NCBI GenBank assembly: GCA_038146925.1
Contig: JAYQSP010000003.1
Span: forward strand, 1 to 64,000
Direction of reading: 5' to 3'
Length of the DNA stretch: 64,000 bases
Origin: UBA830 sp038146925
GTDB lineage: Bacteria > Pseudomonadota > Alphaproteobacteria > MPNO01 > UBA830
Both the position numbers and the translations under genes were made by a program. The notes below the pieces were generated by a model. The model had not been told where the DNA came from, ran no database searches, and saw only the letters and a list, made by a program, of their open reading frames with translations. Shown one piece after another: positions 42,867-51,363 of the stretch. Position 1 is the stretch's first letter; the number at the start of each line of letters is the position of its first letter.

Positions 42867-43267
42867 CTATCCGCTTTCACCCGGCCCGGGGACGCATTTC
42901 CGCAAACCCTTAAAACAACCCCATGCACAGGAAGCCCCGTATTACGCATCACGGAATACGGAATGGGCAAAGACCGGTGCAGCGCCGGAATCCTGGTCGC
43001 CCGGATCGTCTTGACATATCCGCTTGTCCGAAAATGTCTGGTCCCATTCCTCCCTGTTATTGATTTCTTTGCAAAAGTTTCAACAGCATACCACGTACAG
43101 AACAAAAAAAGAACATTCAGACATGAAATAGTGTGCAAAATGGGCTCGGGCCGCTACCGGTGAAGCCTGTTCCCGGTTTCAGGTTGCTACCGGTTCGCCA
43201 TAGCGGCGGCCCCTCGGGTCGTGGCCCGAGGGTGACAGCAAGGGAGGAGAAAGACGCGGTATGCCTG
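42867..43267. other. 400-base intergenic stretch with two hairpins
   Basis: No convincing gene on either strand; two short open frames have no ribosome site. It contains an inverted repeat CCGTATT/AATACGG (42937-42943, 42955-42961), a markedly AT-rich patch (about 43070-43135) and a palindrome CCCTCGGG/CCCGAGGG (43211-43218, 43225-43232) of a kind common as a dispersed repeat. It separates the ends of ubiG and the YcaQ-like gene, so it need only hold terminators. Confidence 0.55.
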
Positions 43268-44485
43268 TCACGTCGAAAAATCGGCGTCCCACGTCACCGT
43301 CTTCACCCCCACGAACCGGGCCAGCCGGGCTAGTTCCGCATCGAGCTTTCTTCGCCGCGCGGCGGTCCAGGGCACGCCGGGTTCCTGCCAGAACCGGAGC
43401 ACCGCGAGCTCGGACGCCTTGCGGTCGGCCTTGACCTCGATACGCCCGACGAACCTGTCGCCCTCCAGTAACGGGTAGACGTAGTATCCCCAGCGCCTCT
43501 TCGCCGCGGGGACGAAAATCTCGATCCGGTAGTCGAACCCGAACAGGCGTTCCAGCCGCGTCCGGTCGCGGACGGCCGGATCGAACGGGTTGAGAATCCG
43601 CAGCCGCGATGTGGGCGGCCGCGGCGCGGCGAGGCGTGCCTCGATATCGGCGGACGCCAGCACGGGCATCCAGACGCCGTCCGCGGTCTCGACCTCCACC
43701 GGGACCAGCGACCGCGCCGCCCGTTGCGTCCAGGATCTGACCTCCCGGCTGTCGGCGGCGTCCCAGAACCGCTGGATGTCGCCGGGCGTCCCGAAGCCGA
43801 GCCGGTCCAGCGCGGCGTCGCACAGCCAGTCGATCTGGTCCTCGTCTGCGTGTTCCTGCTGCAGAAATTCTTCGGGAATCACCCGTTCGGTCAGGTCGTA
43901 GAATTTTGTGAAGTTCTCGCGATGCGAGGTCGAGAGCTCGCCCGCATACCACATGTGATCGAGCGCCAGCTTGTGCGGCGGACGCGACCACATGCGGTCG
44001 GGATCCTTTTTGCCGCTGTCGAACGCATGGGTCGACAGCGGGCCTTCGTCGGCGATCCGCTGTTTGATTTCGGCCCGGAAAGCCGGGGCAGGCAGGTTTT
44101 TGTAGTACCCGGATTTTTCCCGTTTGGCGGCGAGCCGCCGGAACTGACGCCGCCACACGGGATAGATCTCCATCGGCAGCACGGAGGCGTCGTGGGTAAA
44201 ATGTTCGAACAGATGGCGGTCATTGGCGAGCAGCCTGTTCAGCATCGGTTCACGATAGGCCTGATTGCGGCTCCACAGGATATGGTGATGGGCACGCGAC
44301 ACCACGCGGATGGTGTCGAGCTGAACGAAGCCGAGCCGCCGGATGATGTCTATTGTTTCGCGGTTGCCGGTCGGCGCCTCGGTCAGCCCCTGCGACGACA
44401 GCCACAGCCAGCGGGCATCCCGGTTGCGGATTCTAAGAACGGGTAATGTCACGGATGGGAGGCAGCGGGCGGGCGGACGCGTCAC
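43268..44485 (-). CDS. YcaQ/AlkX-like winged-helix DNA glycosylase
   Basis: HTH_42-superfamily protein of 405 residues with the catalytic Q-hydrophobic-D motif in GFVQLDTIRVVSRAHHHILWSR, as in E. coli YcaQ (AlkX), which unhooks DNA interstrand cross-links. Later blocks: PPHKLALDHMWYAGELSTSH and the C-terminal LNPFDPAVRDRTRLERLFGF ... KRRWGYYVYPLLEGDRFVGR. The start is uncertain: GTG 44485 gives the full frame, but a GTG at 44452 begins directly before the conserved part; neither has a strong ribosome site. Stands between DUF1178 and a gene-free region. Confidence 0.88.
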   Translation of the reverse strand: MTRPPARCLPSVTLPVLRIRNRDARWLWLSSQGLTEAPTGNRETIDIIRRLGFVQLDTIRVVSRAHHHILWSRNQAYREPMLNRLLANDRHLFEHFTHDASVLPMEIYPVWRRQFRRLAAKREKSGYYKNLPAPAFRAEIKQRIADEGPLSTHAFDSGKKDPDRMWSRPPHKLALDHMWYAGELSTSHRENFTKFYDLTERVIPEEFLQQEHADEDQIDWLCDAALDRLGFGTPGDIQRFWDAADSREVRSWTQRAARSLVPVEVETADGVWMPVLASADIEARLAAPRPPTSRLRILNPFDPAVRDRTRLERLFGFDYRIEIFVPAAKRRWGYYVYPLLEGDRFVGRIEVKADRKASELAVLRFWQEPGVPWTAARRRKLDAELARLARFVGVKTVTWDADFST

Positions 44486-44504
44486 CGCCGAGGCACATCA
44501 TGAA

Positions 44505-44945
44505 TTAGGCGTCGGGTTTCGGCCAGGGAATGCGCTGGAAGTCGACACCTTCCTCGATCAGCTCTTCGGCTTCTTCGGGCGTGGCTTCTCCGTGAATCGA
44601 CCTTGGCTCTTCCTCGCCGTAATGGATCTTGCGCGCTTCGTCGGGGAATTTGTCGCCGACATAGTCGCTATTCTCCTCGACGTGCTTTTTCAGCTCGTAG
44701 AGCGCTTCGACGTAGTCGTTGAGGGTCGGGTCCTGCGGCGACATCGCCGCATTGGGTGCGGCCTCGTCCTTGCCCTTCCGCATGCCGCCGAGGCGAGGCG
44801 CCATCAGGGCTCGGGACGTGTTGGTATTGCCGCATTCCGGACAGGCCAGCGCCCCCGCTTCGACCTGCTCCTCGAAGGATGCGTTGTCCTTGAACCAGCC
44901 TTCAAAGACGTGGCCTTTGCCGCATTTAACGTCGATAACAATCAT
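44505..44945 (-). CDS. DUF1178 family protein
   Basis: Product of 146 residues. The N-terminal zinc-ribbon-like part MIVIDVKCGKGHVFEGWF and ALACPECGNTN holds two Cys sites. A conserved helical C-terminal part (YELKKHVEENSDYVGDKFPD and GEATPEEAEELIEEGVDF) follows. This arrangement is characteristic of DUF1178, widespread in alpha- and betaproteobacteria and usually next to a nitrilase-family gene and grxC, as here. Function unknown; a metal-binding accessory role is a guess. Confidence 0.9.
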   Translation of the reverse strand: MIVIDVKCGKGHVFEGWFKDNASFEEQVEAGALACPECGNTNTSRALMAPRLGGMRKGKDEAAPNAAMSPQDPTLNDYVEALYELKKHVEENSDYVGDKFPDEARKIHYGEEEPRSIHGEATPEEAEELIEEGVDFQRIPWPKPDA

Positions 44946-45022
44946 GACAGAGAAATTAAGGTAGAATTACCGATTTCCAAGCCCTATTTTCAGCATAAAT
45001 ATCAATAAGTTAGATTTCTACA

Positions 45023-45574
45023 TTGTCCAAAAATCCGGATTTGTCGCCGCCATCTCCCTGGGTGATGCGTTTTCTGCCGCTTATTCCGGTAGGCGGCAAT
45101 GTGCTCGATCTGGCCTGCGGGCGAGGCCGTCACGCGGTGGCGATGGCCGATGCCGGCCTGTGGGTCACGGCGGTCGACCGCGACGTATCCGGCCTGCCCG
45201 CGCATGACGGGATTGAGAGCATCGAAGCTGACATCGAAGACGGCAGCCCGTGGCCACTGGCGGGAAAAGATTTCGACGCGATCGTGGTGACGAACTATCT
45301 GTACCGGCCGCTCTTCCCCGTGCTGATCGGCAGTCTGCGGTCGGGCGGCGTGCTGATATACGAAACCTTCGCCGCCGGCAACGAAGCGTTGGGTCGGCCC
45401 CGCAATCCCGATTTCCTGTTGCGCGACGGCGAACTGCTGGACGCCGTCGCCGGCAAACTGTCTGTGGTTGCCTACGAGGCCGGCAGGATCGATCGTCCGG
45501 CCCCGGCCGTCGTTCAGCGCATTGCCGCGATCAACGCGCCGCCGGCGCCGACCATTATTCCGCCGCCCGTTTAA
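45023..45574 (+). CDS. Class I SAM-dependent methyltransferase (TehB-like)
   Basis: Methyltransferase of 183 residues: SAM motif VLDLACGRGRHAVAMADAG, acidic ribose-binding WVTAVDRD and the fourth strand FDAIVVTNYLYRPLF. The later segment YETFAAGNEALGRPRNPDFLL recalls tellurite/selenium-type TehB relatives. TTG start at 45023 without a good ribosome site; no better start is available in frame. The last 20 bases overlap the convergent hydrolase gene. It interrupts, on the opposite strand, the DUF1178 and nit genes. Confidence 0.8.
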   Translation: MSKNPDLSPPSPWVMRFLPLIPVGGNVLDLACGRGRHAVAMADAGLWVTAVDRDVSGLPAHDGIESIEADIEDGSPWPLAGKDFDAIVVTNYLYRPLFPVLIGSLRSGGVLIYETFAAGNEALGRPRNPDFLLRDGELLDAVAGKLSVVAYEAGRIDRPAPAVVQRIAAINAPPAPTIIPPPV

Positions 45575-46403
45575 TTCTCCCGGCAGGCCGATAAGGCCGC
45601 GCGTTCGACAGCGACGGAACCGACTGCCGCACCTCCGAAACCCGCGCCGGGTCGATATCCGCGACGATGAAGCCGGGGTCCTCGCCCGCCTCGGCGACGA
45701 TCTCGCCCCATGGATCGACGATCAGCGAATGGCCGTAGGTCTGCCGGCCGCCCGCATGACTGCCGCACTGGGCCGCGGCGAAGATCCAGCAGCCGGTTTC
45801 GATAGCCCGCGCCCGCAACAGCACTTGCCAGTGCGCCCGCCCGGTGGTTCGTGTAAAGGCGGACGGCACGCCGATGAAGTCCGCGCCCGCTTCGGCTAGA
45901 TGCGTATATAACGGGGGGAAGCGTACATCGTAACAGATCGTCAGCCCCGCCCGCCCCCAGGGCAGGTCGGCAACCACTGCGGCCGTACCGGGCTGGTAGG
46001 TAGCAGATTCCCGGTAAGCTTCGCCGTCCGCAAGATCGACGTCGAACATGTGAATCTTGTCATAGGTGGCGCTGACGGCGCCGCCGGGATCGATCAGAAA
46101 GGTCCGGTTCGCGATGCGGCCGTCGCCGGAAAGGACTGCGAGCGACCCGACATGCAGCCAGACTTCCAGCTCCGCCGCCAGGTCGCGGAACGCGGCCAGT
46201 GCCGGATGATCCGCCTGTTCGAACGATTTTTCGAACAGCGCCGGGCGGTCGGGTTCCAGCAGGGCCACGCATTCCGGAAGCGAGATGAATTCCGCCCCGT
46301 CCGACGCGGCTTGCCGGATCAGCCCCGAAGCCGCTTCCACATTCGGCGCGATCTCGTTGCCCGCATTGACCTGCACACAGGCGAGGCGGAAGGGAGCGCC
46401 CAT
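45555..46403 (-). CDS. Nit1/omega-amidase-like carbon-nitrogen hydrolase
   Basis: Nitrilase-superfamily amidase of 282 residues. The Glu-Lys-Cys triad is visible: Glu in FISLPECVALLE, Lys in YDKIHMFDVDL and Cys in LTICYDVRFPPLY. The latter two blocks match Nit1/Nit2-type enzymes, which clear deaminated glutathione or act as omega-amidase. ATG 46403 overlaps the grxC stop by one base. The link with a glutaredoxin gene suits a glutathione-repair role. Confidence 0.9.
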   Translation of the reverse strand: MGAPFRLACVQVNAGNEIAPNVEAASGLIRQAASDGAEFISLPECVALLEPDRPALFEKSFEQADHPALAAFRDLAAELEVWLHVGSLAVLSGDGRIANRTFLIDPGGAVSATYDKIHMFDVDLADGEAYRESATYQPGTAAVVADLPWGRAGLTICYDVRFPPLYTHLAEAGADFIGVPSAFTRTTGRAHWQVLLRARAIETGCWIFAAAQCGSHAGGRQTYGHSLIVDPWGEIVAEAGEDPGFIVADIDPARVSEVRQSVPSLSNARPYRPAGRIKRAAE

Positions 46404-46663
46404 CAGGCGAGACCGAGCATCCCGTCAAGCTTGCCGTCGCGTTCCAGCGCGGCCAGATCGTCCGATCCGCCGACATGACGGTCGTCGATGAATATCTGCG
46501 GGACGGTATGCCGCCCGTTGGCACGTTCCATCATCTCGGCACGCCGTCCCGGGCTGGTATCGACGTCGATTTCCTCGATCGCGACGCCTTTCTGGCTAAG
46601 CAGATGCTTGGCGCGGGCGCAGAACGGGCAGAACATGCTGGAATACATTTCGACTTTTGCCAC
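46403..46663 (-). CDS. grxC: Glutaredoxin 3
   Basis: Small glutathione-dependent thiol reductase of 86 residues. Dithiol active site CPFC in MYSSMFCPFCARAKHLL, the cis-Pro block HTVPQIFID and the glutathione-binding GGSDDLAALE. GTG start at 46663 with AGAAGGA nine bases upstream; a longer frame upstream has no ribosome site. Translationally coupled to the Nit1-like hydrolase, an order found across alphaproteobacteria. Confidence 0.93.
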   Translation of the reverse strand: MAKVEMYSSMFCPFCARAKHLLSQKGVAIEEIDVDTSPGRRAEMMERANGRHTVPQIFIDDRHVGGSDDLAALERDGKLDGMLGLA

Positions 46664-46750
46664 GGCGGCGGTCCTTCTTTTCCTTGTCCGATAAGTCGAC
46701 AATATGGGATCGATCGGGAGATTTGTCATCCGCATGCCTTGCCCGGCGAT

Positions 46751-47622
46751 TCAATTGCCCGTCAGCATCACGATCCCGGTTACGGTCAGAATAACGCCGA
46801 CGATCTGGTTTCCGGCGATCGCCGTCCGGCGCAGCAGAACGGCACCGAACAACAACGTAAACATCGGATAACAGGCGACAATGGGCGAAATCAGCGATAC
46901 CGGTCCCAGCGCCAGCGACTACACCCAGCACAGCACCGCGAAACCGTTGCTGAGCCCGACCAGCGCGAAAAAACCGGCTCCGCGCCGGGTGATCCGCCGT
47001 TCAGTCCCCCGCGTGCGCCAGTATCCGACTGCCAGCGCCACCGAAGCGGACACCGCATAACAGATAAGAACCGCGACGAACGGATTCGGCCACCAGCCGA
47101 GGCCTATCTTCAGCGCCGGCGGACCCAGCCCCCGGCAGAATGCGGCACCAAGCGGCAGGGCGATGGCCCAGTGCCGCCAGGACCGGTCCTGCCAGGATCG
47201 CCGGACCGACATAGCAGTGACCCCGCCGACGATGGCGCCGACGGCCAGCCATTCCGTCCCGCCCCGCCCAGTGTCTCGCCCAGTACGAACACGCCGACCG
47301 CGACGGCAAAAACCGGCGCCAGATTGCCGATCGCGCCGGATACATAAGGCCCCATGATGCGATTGGCCTCGAATGTCAGCAGGGTGATGGCGGCGGGAAA
47401 GAAAATTCCGACAACGGCAAACAGCAGCACGGCATCGCCGCGCGCGCCCGCGAAGTCGGCGGCGAAAGGCGCTGCGGCAAAAAACACGGCCGCCGCCGTC
47501 GGCATGCTGAACATCGCGCCGACAGCGGGCGTCATATCGCGCAGGCCGAACTGCGTTATCACCAGCCCGAGGCCGAACAGGGCCGCCGACGCGATCGCAA
47601 AGAACCAGGCATCCAGCGGCAC
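46751..47622 (-). pseudogene. EamA/DMT-family transporter gene with a frameshift and a nonsense mutation
   Basis: The reading runs from GTG 47622 (GGGAG upstream) through membrane helices (FFAIASAALFGLGLVITQFG, VGIFFPAAITLLTFEANRI) to FVLGETLG. It then must change frame near 47258-47260, where one extra G would restore it, to continue EWLAVGAIVGGVTAMSVRR. A second lesion follows: an in-frame TAG at 46919-46921 inside VLCWV*SLALGPVSLISP, after which the last helices read normally to the TGA at 46751. Two independent lesions make real decay more likely than sequencing error. The protein would have been a ten-helix drug/metabolite exporter. Confidence 0.85.
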
Positions 47623-47763
47623 TGATAATCTCCCTTCTCGATGGAGACGTGCGAAATTCACCTTCGCAGTCAAACCAGCAAACGTTTCGAATCCCGACCG
47701 CAACCTAGACCAAACAGAGGCCAAAATCCGAAGATCACCCTCATTCCCTTAGAAGGAAAAACT

Positions 47764-47829
47764 ATGGGCCGTCTTCTCGCGCGAATTGTGAATTTGTTTA
47801 GAAAGTTCAAATTAAATTCAATCGATTGA
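47764..47829 (+). CDS. Candidate 21-residue cationic amphipathic peptide
   Basis: A 22-codon frame with ATG at 47764 and TGA at 47827-47829, preceded by AGAAGGA with six bases of spacing, a better ribosome site than many genes here. The peptide has seven Arg/Lys against one Asp. Leu4, Ile8, Leu11 and Phe15 fall on one helical face, so it would form an amphipathic helix. It lies 36 bases before the GAF protein gene on the same strand, in an AT-rich stretch. It could be a leader peptide, a small membrane-binding protein or chance. Confidence 0.4.
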   Translation: MGRLLARIVNLFRKFKLNSID

Positions 47830-47865
47830 ATATCGCCTGCATTGCGCTGTCAGCCGGAGCTCGAA

Positions 47866-48363
47866 ATGATTCCGATGCCTACGAATGAAGATGAGCGGAT
47901 CGAAGCTTTGTATTCCCACGACCTACTGGACACGCCCCAGGAAGGATCCTTCAATGCTTTAACCCGGCTTGCAGCACGAGTATTCTCCGTACCCATCGCG
48001 CTGGTTTCATTGGTCGACCGGGACCGACAATGGTTTAAATCGGCATACGGGCTGGACGCCGAAGAAACGCCGCGCAGCGTTTCATTCTGTACCTACACGA
48101 TCATGCAACCGGATCCTCTCGTCGTTCTCAATGCCCTGGAAGATGATCGCTTCAAAGATTCACCTCTGGTCACCGGCGCGCCACACATCCGATTCTATGC
48201 GGGAGCGCCTTTGTTAGACAAAGATGGATTCCGACTTGGTACTTTCTGCATTATTGATACCAAGGTGCGAACGGAATTTCTGGGATTCGAAAGAAATTAT
48301 CTGATCGACTTTGCCGCGACCGCTGCGGAATTTATTCAGATCCGCGACCGAGCACAGACGTAG
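47866..48363 (+). CDS. Stand-alone GAF-domain protein
   Basis: Product of 165 residues consisting almost wholly of one GAF domain of the type seen N-terminal in sensor kinases and diguanylate cyclases. It begins DERIEALYSHDLLDTPQEGSF; LVSLVDRDRQWFKSAYGLDA, SFCTYTIMQ and YAGAPLLDKDGFRLGTFCI follow. No output domain is present. ATG 47866 has GGAG seven bases upstream. Codon use is looser than in its neighbours (TTG, TTA, CTA, ATT occur freely) and the DNA is less GC-rich, a sign of recent arrival. The binding ligand is unknown. Confidence 0.85.
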   Translation: MIPMPTNEDERIEALYSHDLLDTPQEGSFNALTRLAARVFSVPIALVSLVDRDRQWFKSAYGLDAEETPRSVSFCTYTIMQPDPLVVLNALEDDRFKDSPLVTGAPHIRFYAGAPLLDKDGFRLGTFCIIDTKVRTEFLGFERNYLIDFAATAAEFIQIRDRAQT

Positions 48364-48369
48364 ACTCTC

Positions 48370-49113
48370 CTACCCCGTCCGGGTAACCCGCGCGAGCGTC
48401 AGTGCGTCCACACCGGCAGCATGGGCTTTCTGCAGCGCGCGCGCACACGCCGCCAGCGTCGCGCCGGTCGTCAGTACGTCGTCCACCAGCACGATCCGCG
48501 ACCCGGCGATCCGGTCCCGGACCGGGTCGCGGACCGCGAACGCGCCGCGCACGTTGTCTTCGCGTTGCCGGCGGTTCATCCGGCCCTGGCTCGGCGTCGG
48601 CCGCACGCGGACCAGTGCGTCCACCAAAACCGGTATGCCGGACACCCGGCCGAGCGCAAAGCAGATCAGCGCCGCCTGGTTGTAGCGCCGGGAAATCAGC
48701 CGGCGGCGGTGCAGCGGCACCGGGACCAGCGCGTCCGCCTCCGCGAGAATTTCGGCTCCGGCCCGCGCCAGCCACTCGCCCCAGACCGGCGCTGCGTCGG
48801 TCCGGTCGGCGTGCTTGAAGGCGAGAATGAGATTGCGACCGACGTCGTTATAGACCATCGCCGACCGCGCACGCCCGAAGGCCGGCGCCTGGCTCACACA
48901 GGCGCCGCACAGATCGTCCGGCCCCGCGTCATAGGCGAAGGGCAGACCGCAACAGGCGCAGTACGGCTCCGAGATAAAATCGATGCCGTTCCAGCATTCA
49001 GGACAGACCGCCCCTCCGGCAGACACCACTTCGCCGCAGCTGAGACAGTACGGCGGCAGGATGGCGTCGACCGCGTGGCGGGCGACGGATTTCACGGCGG
49101 CGTGTATCGACAT
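48370..49113 (-). CDS. comF: ComF family phosphoribosyltransferase-like protein
   Basis: Product of 247 residues with a Cys-rich zinc-binding N-terminus (PPYCLSCGEVV, CPECW, YCACCGLPFA, LCGACV) and a C-terminal PRTase fold with the PRPP motif IVLVDDVLTTGATLAACA. ComF relatives assist DNA uptake in competent bacteria; in alphaproteobacteria the gene is a general neighbour of grxC and the role is unclear. ATG at 49111-49113, divergent from the methyltransferase gene across 69 bases. Its stop lies only six bases from that of the GAF gene. Confidence 0.9.
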   Translation of the reverse strand: MSIHAAVKSVARHAVDAILPPYCLSCGEVVSAGGAVCPECWNGIDFISEPYCACCGLPFAYDAGPDDLCGACVSQAPAFGRARSAMVYNDVGRNLILAFKHADRTDAAPVWGEWLARAGAEILAEADALVPVPLHRRRLISRRYNQAALICFALGRVSGIPVLVDALVRVRPTPSQGRMNRRQREDNVRGAFAVRDPVRDRIAGSRIVLVDDVLTTGATLAACARALQKAHAAGVDALTLARVTRTG

Positions 49114-49182
49114 AACGAGAACGATAGCACACCCCGCTCCGATGCACTGTTCCAGGCCGTTAAAGCCCCCTATGTTCGGCCC

Positions 49183-50088
49183 ATGACCGACGATATCGTT
49201 CTGTTCGACCGGACCGCCGTCCGGCGGCACCGCGACCGTGCGGCAGCCGCGTTCGGCCAGCACGATTTCCTTCACCGGGAAATCGCCGACCGGCTGGCCG
49301 ACCGGCTGGCGGACGTGAACCGTACGTTCGACATTGTTCTCGACATCGGCGGCGGGCATGGCGCGACCTTGTTGTCGCCGGCACCGAAGTTGCGCGTGAC
49401 CGGCGATTTGTCGGACTCCCTTCTGCGCACATCCAATCCGATGGGCGCTGTCGCGATGGACGAGGAAAATCTGCCCGTCGCGGACAACGCGTTCGATCTC
49501 GCGATCTCCTGCCTGGCGCTGCACTGGGTCAACGATCTGCCGGGCGCGCTGGTGCAGATCCGCCGGGCACTCAGACCCGACGGTCTGTTCCTCGCGGCGT
49601 TCCTCGGCGGCGACACGCTGATCGAACTGCGCCGCTCGTTTCTGGAGGCCGAAGCCGAAACCACGGGCGGCGCCAGCCCGCATACCTCGCCGGTCGCAGA
49701 TATCGCCGATGCGGGATCGCTGCTGCAGCGCGCCGGCTTCGCCCTGCCGGTCGTCGATACCGACACACTGACGGTGACCTATGACGACATGTTCGCCCTG
49801 ATGCGCGACCTGCGCGGCATGGGAGAAACCAATGCCGTCGCCGCACGCACAAAATCCTGTCTGCGCCGCGACACGCTGTTCGCCGCCGCCGCGCGATATC
49901 AGGAACTTTACGCCGAAGAAGACGGCCGCATTCCGGCGACGTTCCAGATCATCTGGATGACCGGCTGGGCACCGGCGGCGACGCAGCCACAACCCCTGCG
50001 CCCCGGCAGCGCCGGCGCCCGACTTGCGGATGCCCTTGATGCGGACGAAATAGCGACGGGCGACAAGGCGACCCCGAAAACGGAATAG
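49183..50088 (+). CDS. NDUFAF5/BioC-like SAM-dependent methyltransferase
   Basis: Methyltransferase-fold protein of 301 residues. N-terminus FDRTAVRRHRDRAAAAFGQHDFL, SAM site VLDIGGGHGATLL, and the blocks NAFDLAISCLALHWVNDLPG and LFLAAFLGGDTLIELR. The sequence matches the NDUFAF5 group, which in mitochondria hydroxylates an arginine of complex I subunit NDUFS7, more than malonyl-ACP methyltransferase BioC. In alphaproteobacteria it is regularly beside comF, as here. Its stop is three bases from that of the convergent MFS gene. Confidence 0.85.
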   Translation: MTDDIVLFDRTAVRRHRDRAAAAFGQHDFLHREIADRLADRLADVNRTFDIVLDIGGGHGATLLSPAPKLRVTGDLSDSLLRTSNPMGAVAMDEENLPVADNAFDLAISCLALHWVNDLPGALVQIRRALRPDGLFLAAFLGGDTLIELRRSFLEAEAETTGGASPHTSPVADIADAGSLLQRAGFALPVVDTDTLTVTYDDMFALMRDLRGMGETNAVAARTKSCLRRDTLFAAAARYQELYAEEDGRIPATFQIIWMTGWAPAATQPQPLRPGSAGARLADALDADEIATGDKATPKTE

Positions 50089-50091
50089 GGC

Positions 50092-51339
50092 CTAAGCGGC
50101 GGCAGGGACCGCCTTCGACGGCGGCTGGCGCGTTTCCCTGACCAGGATCGCAAACACGCCGGCCATCGCGGCCAGCGCGACCGACAGCCACCACACGAAA
50201 TCGTATCTGGCGGAAATATCGAACATCCAGCCGCCGATCACGACGCCGATGGCGGCTCCCAGCGAATGGCCGCCGAACAGCAGGCCCAGCGTCAGTCCGA
50301 TGATCCGCACCCCGATATGGGTCGCCACGATATTGGCGATCACCGGGAAGGTCGCGAAGTTGAGAATGCCGAAAATCGCGGCGAACACGAACATCACGCT
50401 GATATCGACCGAGATGAACATCAACAATACGAATGCCGCGGCGCGGAGGAAAAACATGCTGGCCAGCAGGCGCGGCCGGTTGACGTGATCCGCCATCCAC
50501 GAAAACAGAACCACCCCCGCCAGATTGCCCAGCCCGTGCACGCCATAGGCCGCCGAGCCTTCGACGAGTGTGAAGCCGCAGGAAATCGCATAGGGGATGA
50601 AGTAGACGTCGATCACCCCCGCGGTGGTGAACCCGCACAGCGAGAACGCACCGAGCAGCAGGACGAACGTCCGGTTGGCGAACAGGAACCTCAAGCGGTC
50701 GATCAGGGCGTCTTTGTCGGGCGCCGCCGGCATCTCCGTCCGGTCTTCCGGATCGTCGATGGGCAGCCTGAAGCGTAGCAGCACCAGCACCGCCATGGCC
50801 GCCATCACGACGGCGAGGATCTGATAGGACTGACGCCAGCCGAGCGCTGCAATCATGATGCCGAGCAAGGTCAGGATCGGAAGCTGACCGCCCGACGCGC
50901 CGGACACGCCGATGCCGATCGCCAGGCCGCGGAATTTTACGAAATAGCCGGAGATCGCGGCCGTCGTCATCGGGATGGACACCGACGCCCAGCCGACGCC
51001 GCCGACGACGCCGAACAGGATGTAGTAATACGTCGCGTTGCTGACATAGGACGTCGCGCCCACGCCGAGCGCCAGCGCCAGCAGGCCGCAGGCCATAACG
51101 ATGCGCGCGCCGAACCGGTCCATCAGATTGCCCGCGACGGGCGAGCCCAGCGCCATCATCACCAGCACCAGCGACGCCCCGGTGGAGACCTGCGTCGCCG
51201 ACCAGCCGAGTTCCTGCGTCCAGATCGGCAGTACCATGCTGACCGACGAACGCGCGCCGAAGGTGAAGCTGAGCGCGACGAAACAGATCGCGACGACGAT
51301 CCAGCCGCGCTGGCGGTTGATTTCCGCCGCCGTTTTCAT
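50092..51339 (-). CDS. MFS transporter (copy A of a tandem pair)
   Basis: Major facilitator permease of 415 residues with twelve hydrophobic segments. The family loop motif appears as GNLMDRFGARIV. The C-terminal half, VATHIGVRIIGLTLGLLFGGHSLGAAIG, is nearly the same as that of the gene 24 bases upstream, so the two arose by tandem duplication. The fold and LSFTFGARSSVSMVLPIWTQ start resemble the oxalate/monocarboxylate-type MFS group. Substrate unknown. Confidence 0.88.
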   Translation of the reverse strand: MKTAAEINRQRGWIVVAICFVALSFTFGARSSVSMVLPIWTQELGWSATQVSTGASLVLVMMALGSPVAGNLMDRFGARIVMACGLLALALGVGATSYVSNATYYYILFGVVGGVGWASVSIPMTTAAISGYFVKFRGLAIGIGVSGASGGQLPILTLLGIMIAALGWRQSYQILAVVMAAMAVLVLLRFRLPIDDPEDRTEMPAAPDKDALIDRLRFLFANRTFVLLLGAFSLCGFTTAGVIDVYFIPYAISCGFTLVEGSAAYGVHGLGNLAGVVLFSWMADHVNRPRLLASMFFLRAAAFVLLMFISVDISVMFVFAAIFGILNFATFPVIANIVATHIGVRIIGLTLGLLFGGHSLGAAIGVVIGGWMFDISARYDFVWWLSVALAAMAGVFAILVRETRQPPSKAVPAAA

Positions 51340-51363
51340 GTCGCCGCCTTCATGTCACGGTTT

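Noticed and set aside
43100..43114. GAAC-N7-GAAC, the form of an alphaproteobacterial LexA box
   Set aside because: About one match is expected by chance in 64 kb on both strands at this base composition, and no SOS-type gene starts beside it; the nearby glycosylase gene ends, not begins, there.
42842..43138. A 98-codon minus-strand frame in the ubiG-YcaQ gap
   Set aside because: No ribosome site, no motif, and it overlaps the end of ubiG; composition does not resemble the real proteins here.
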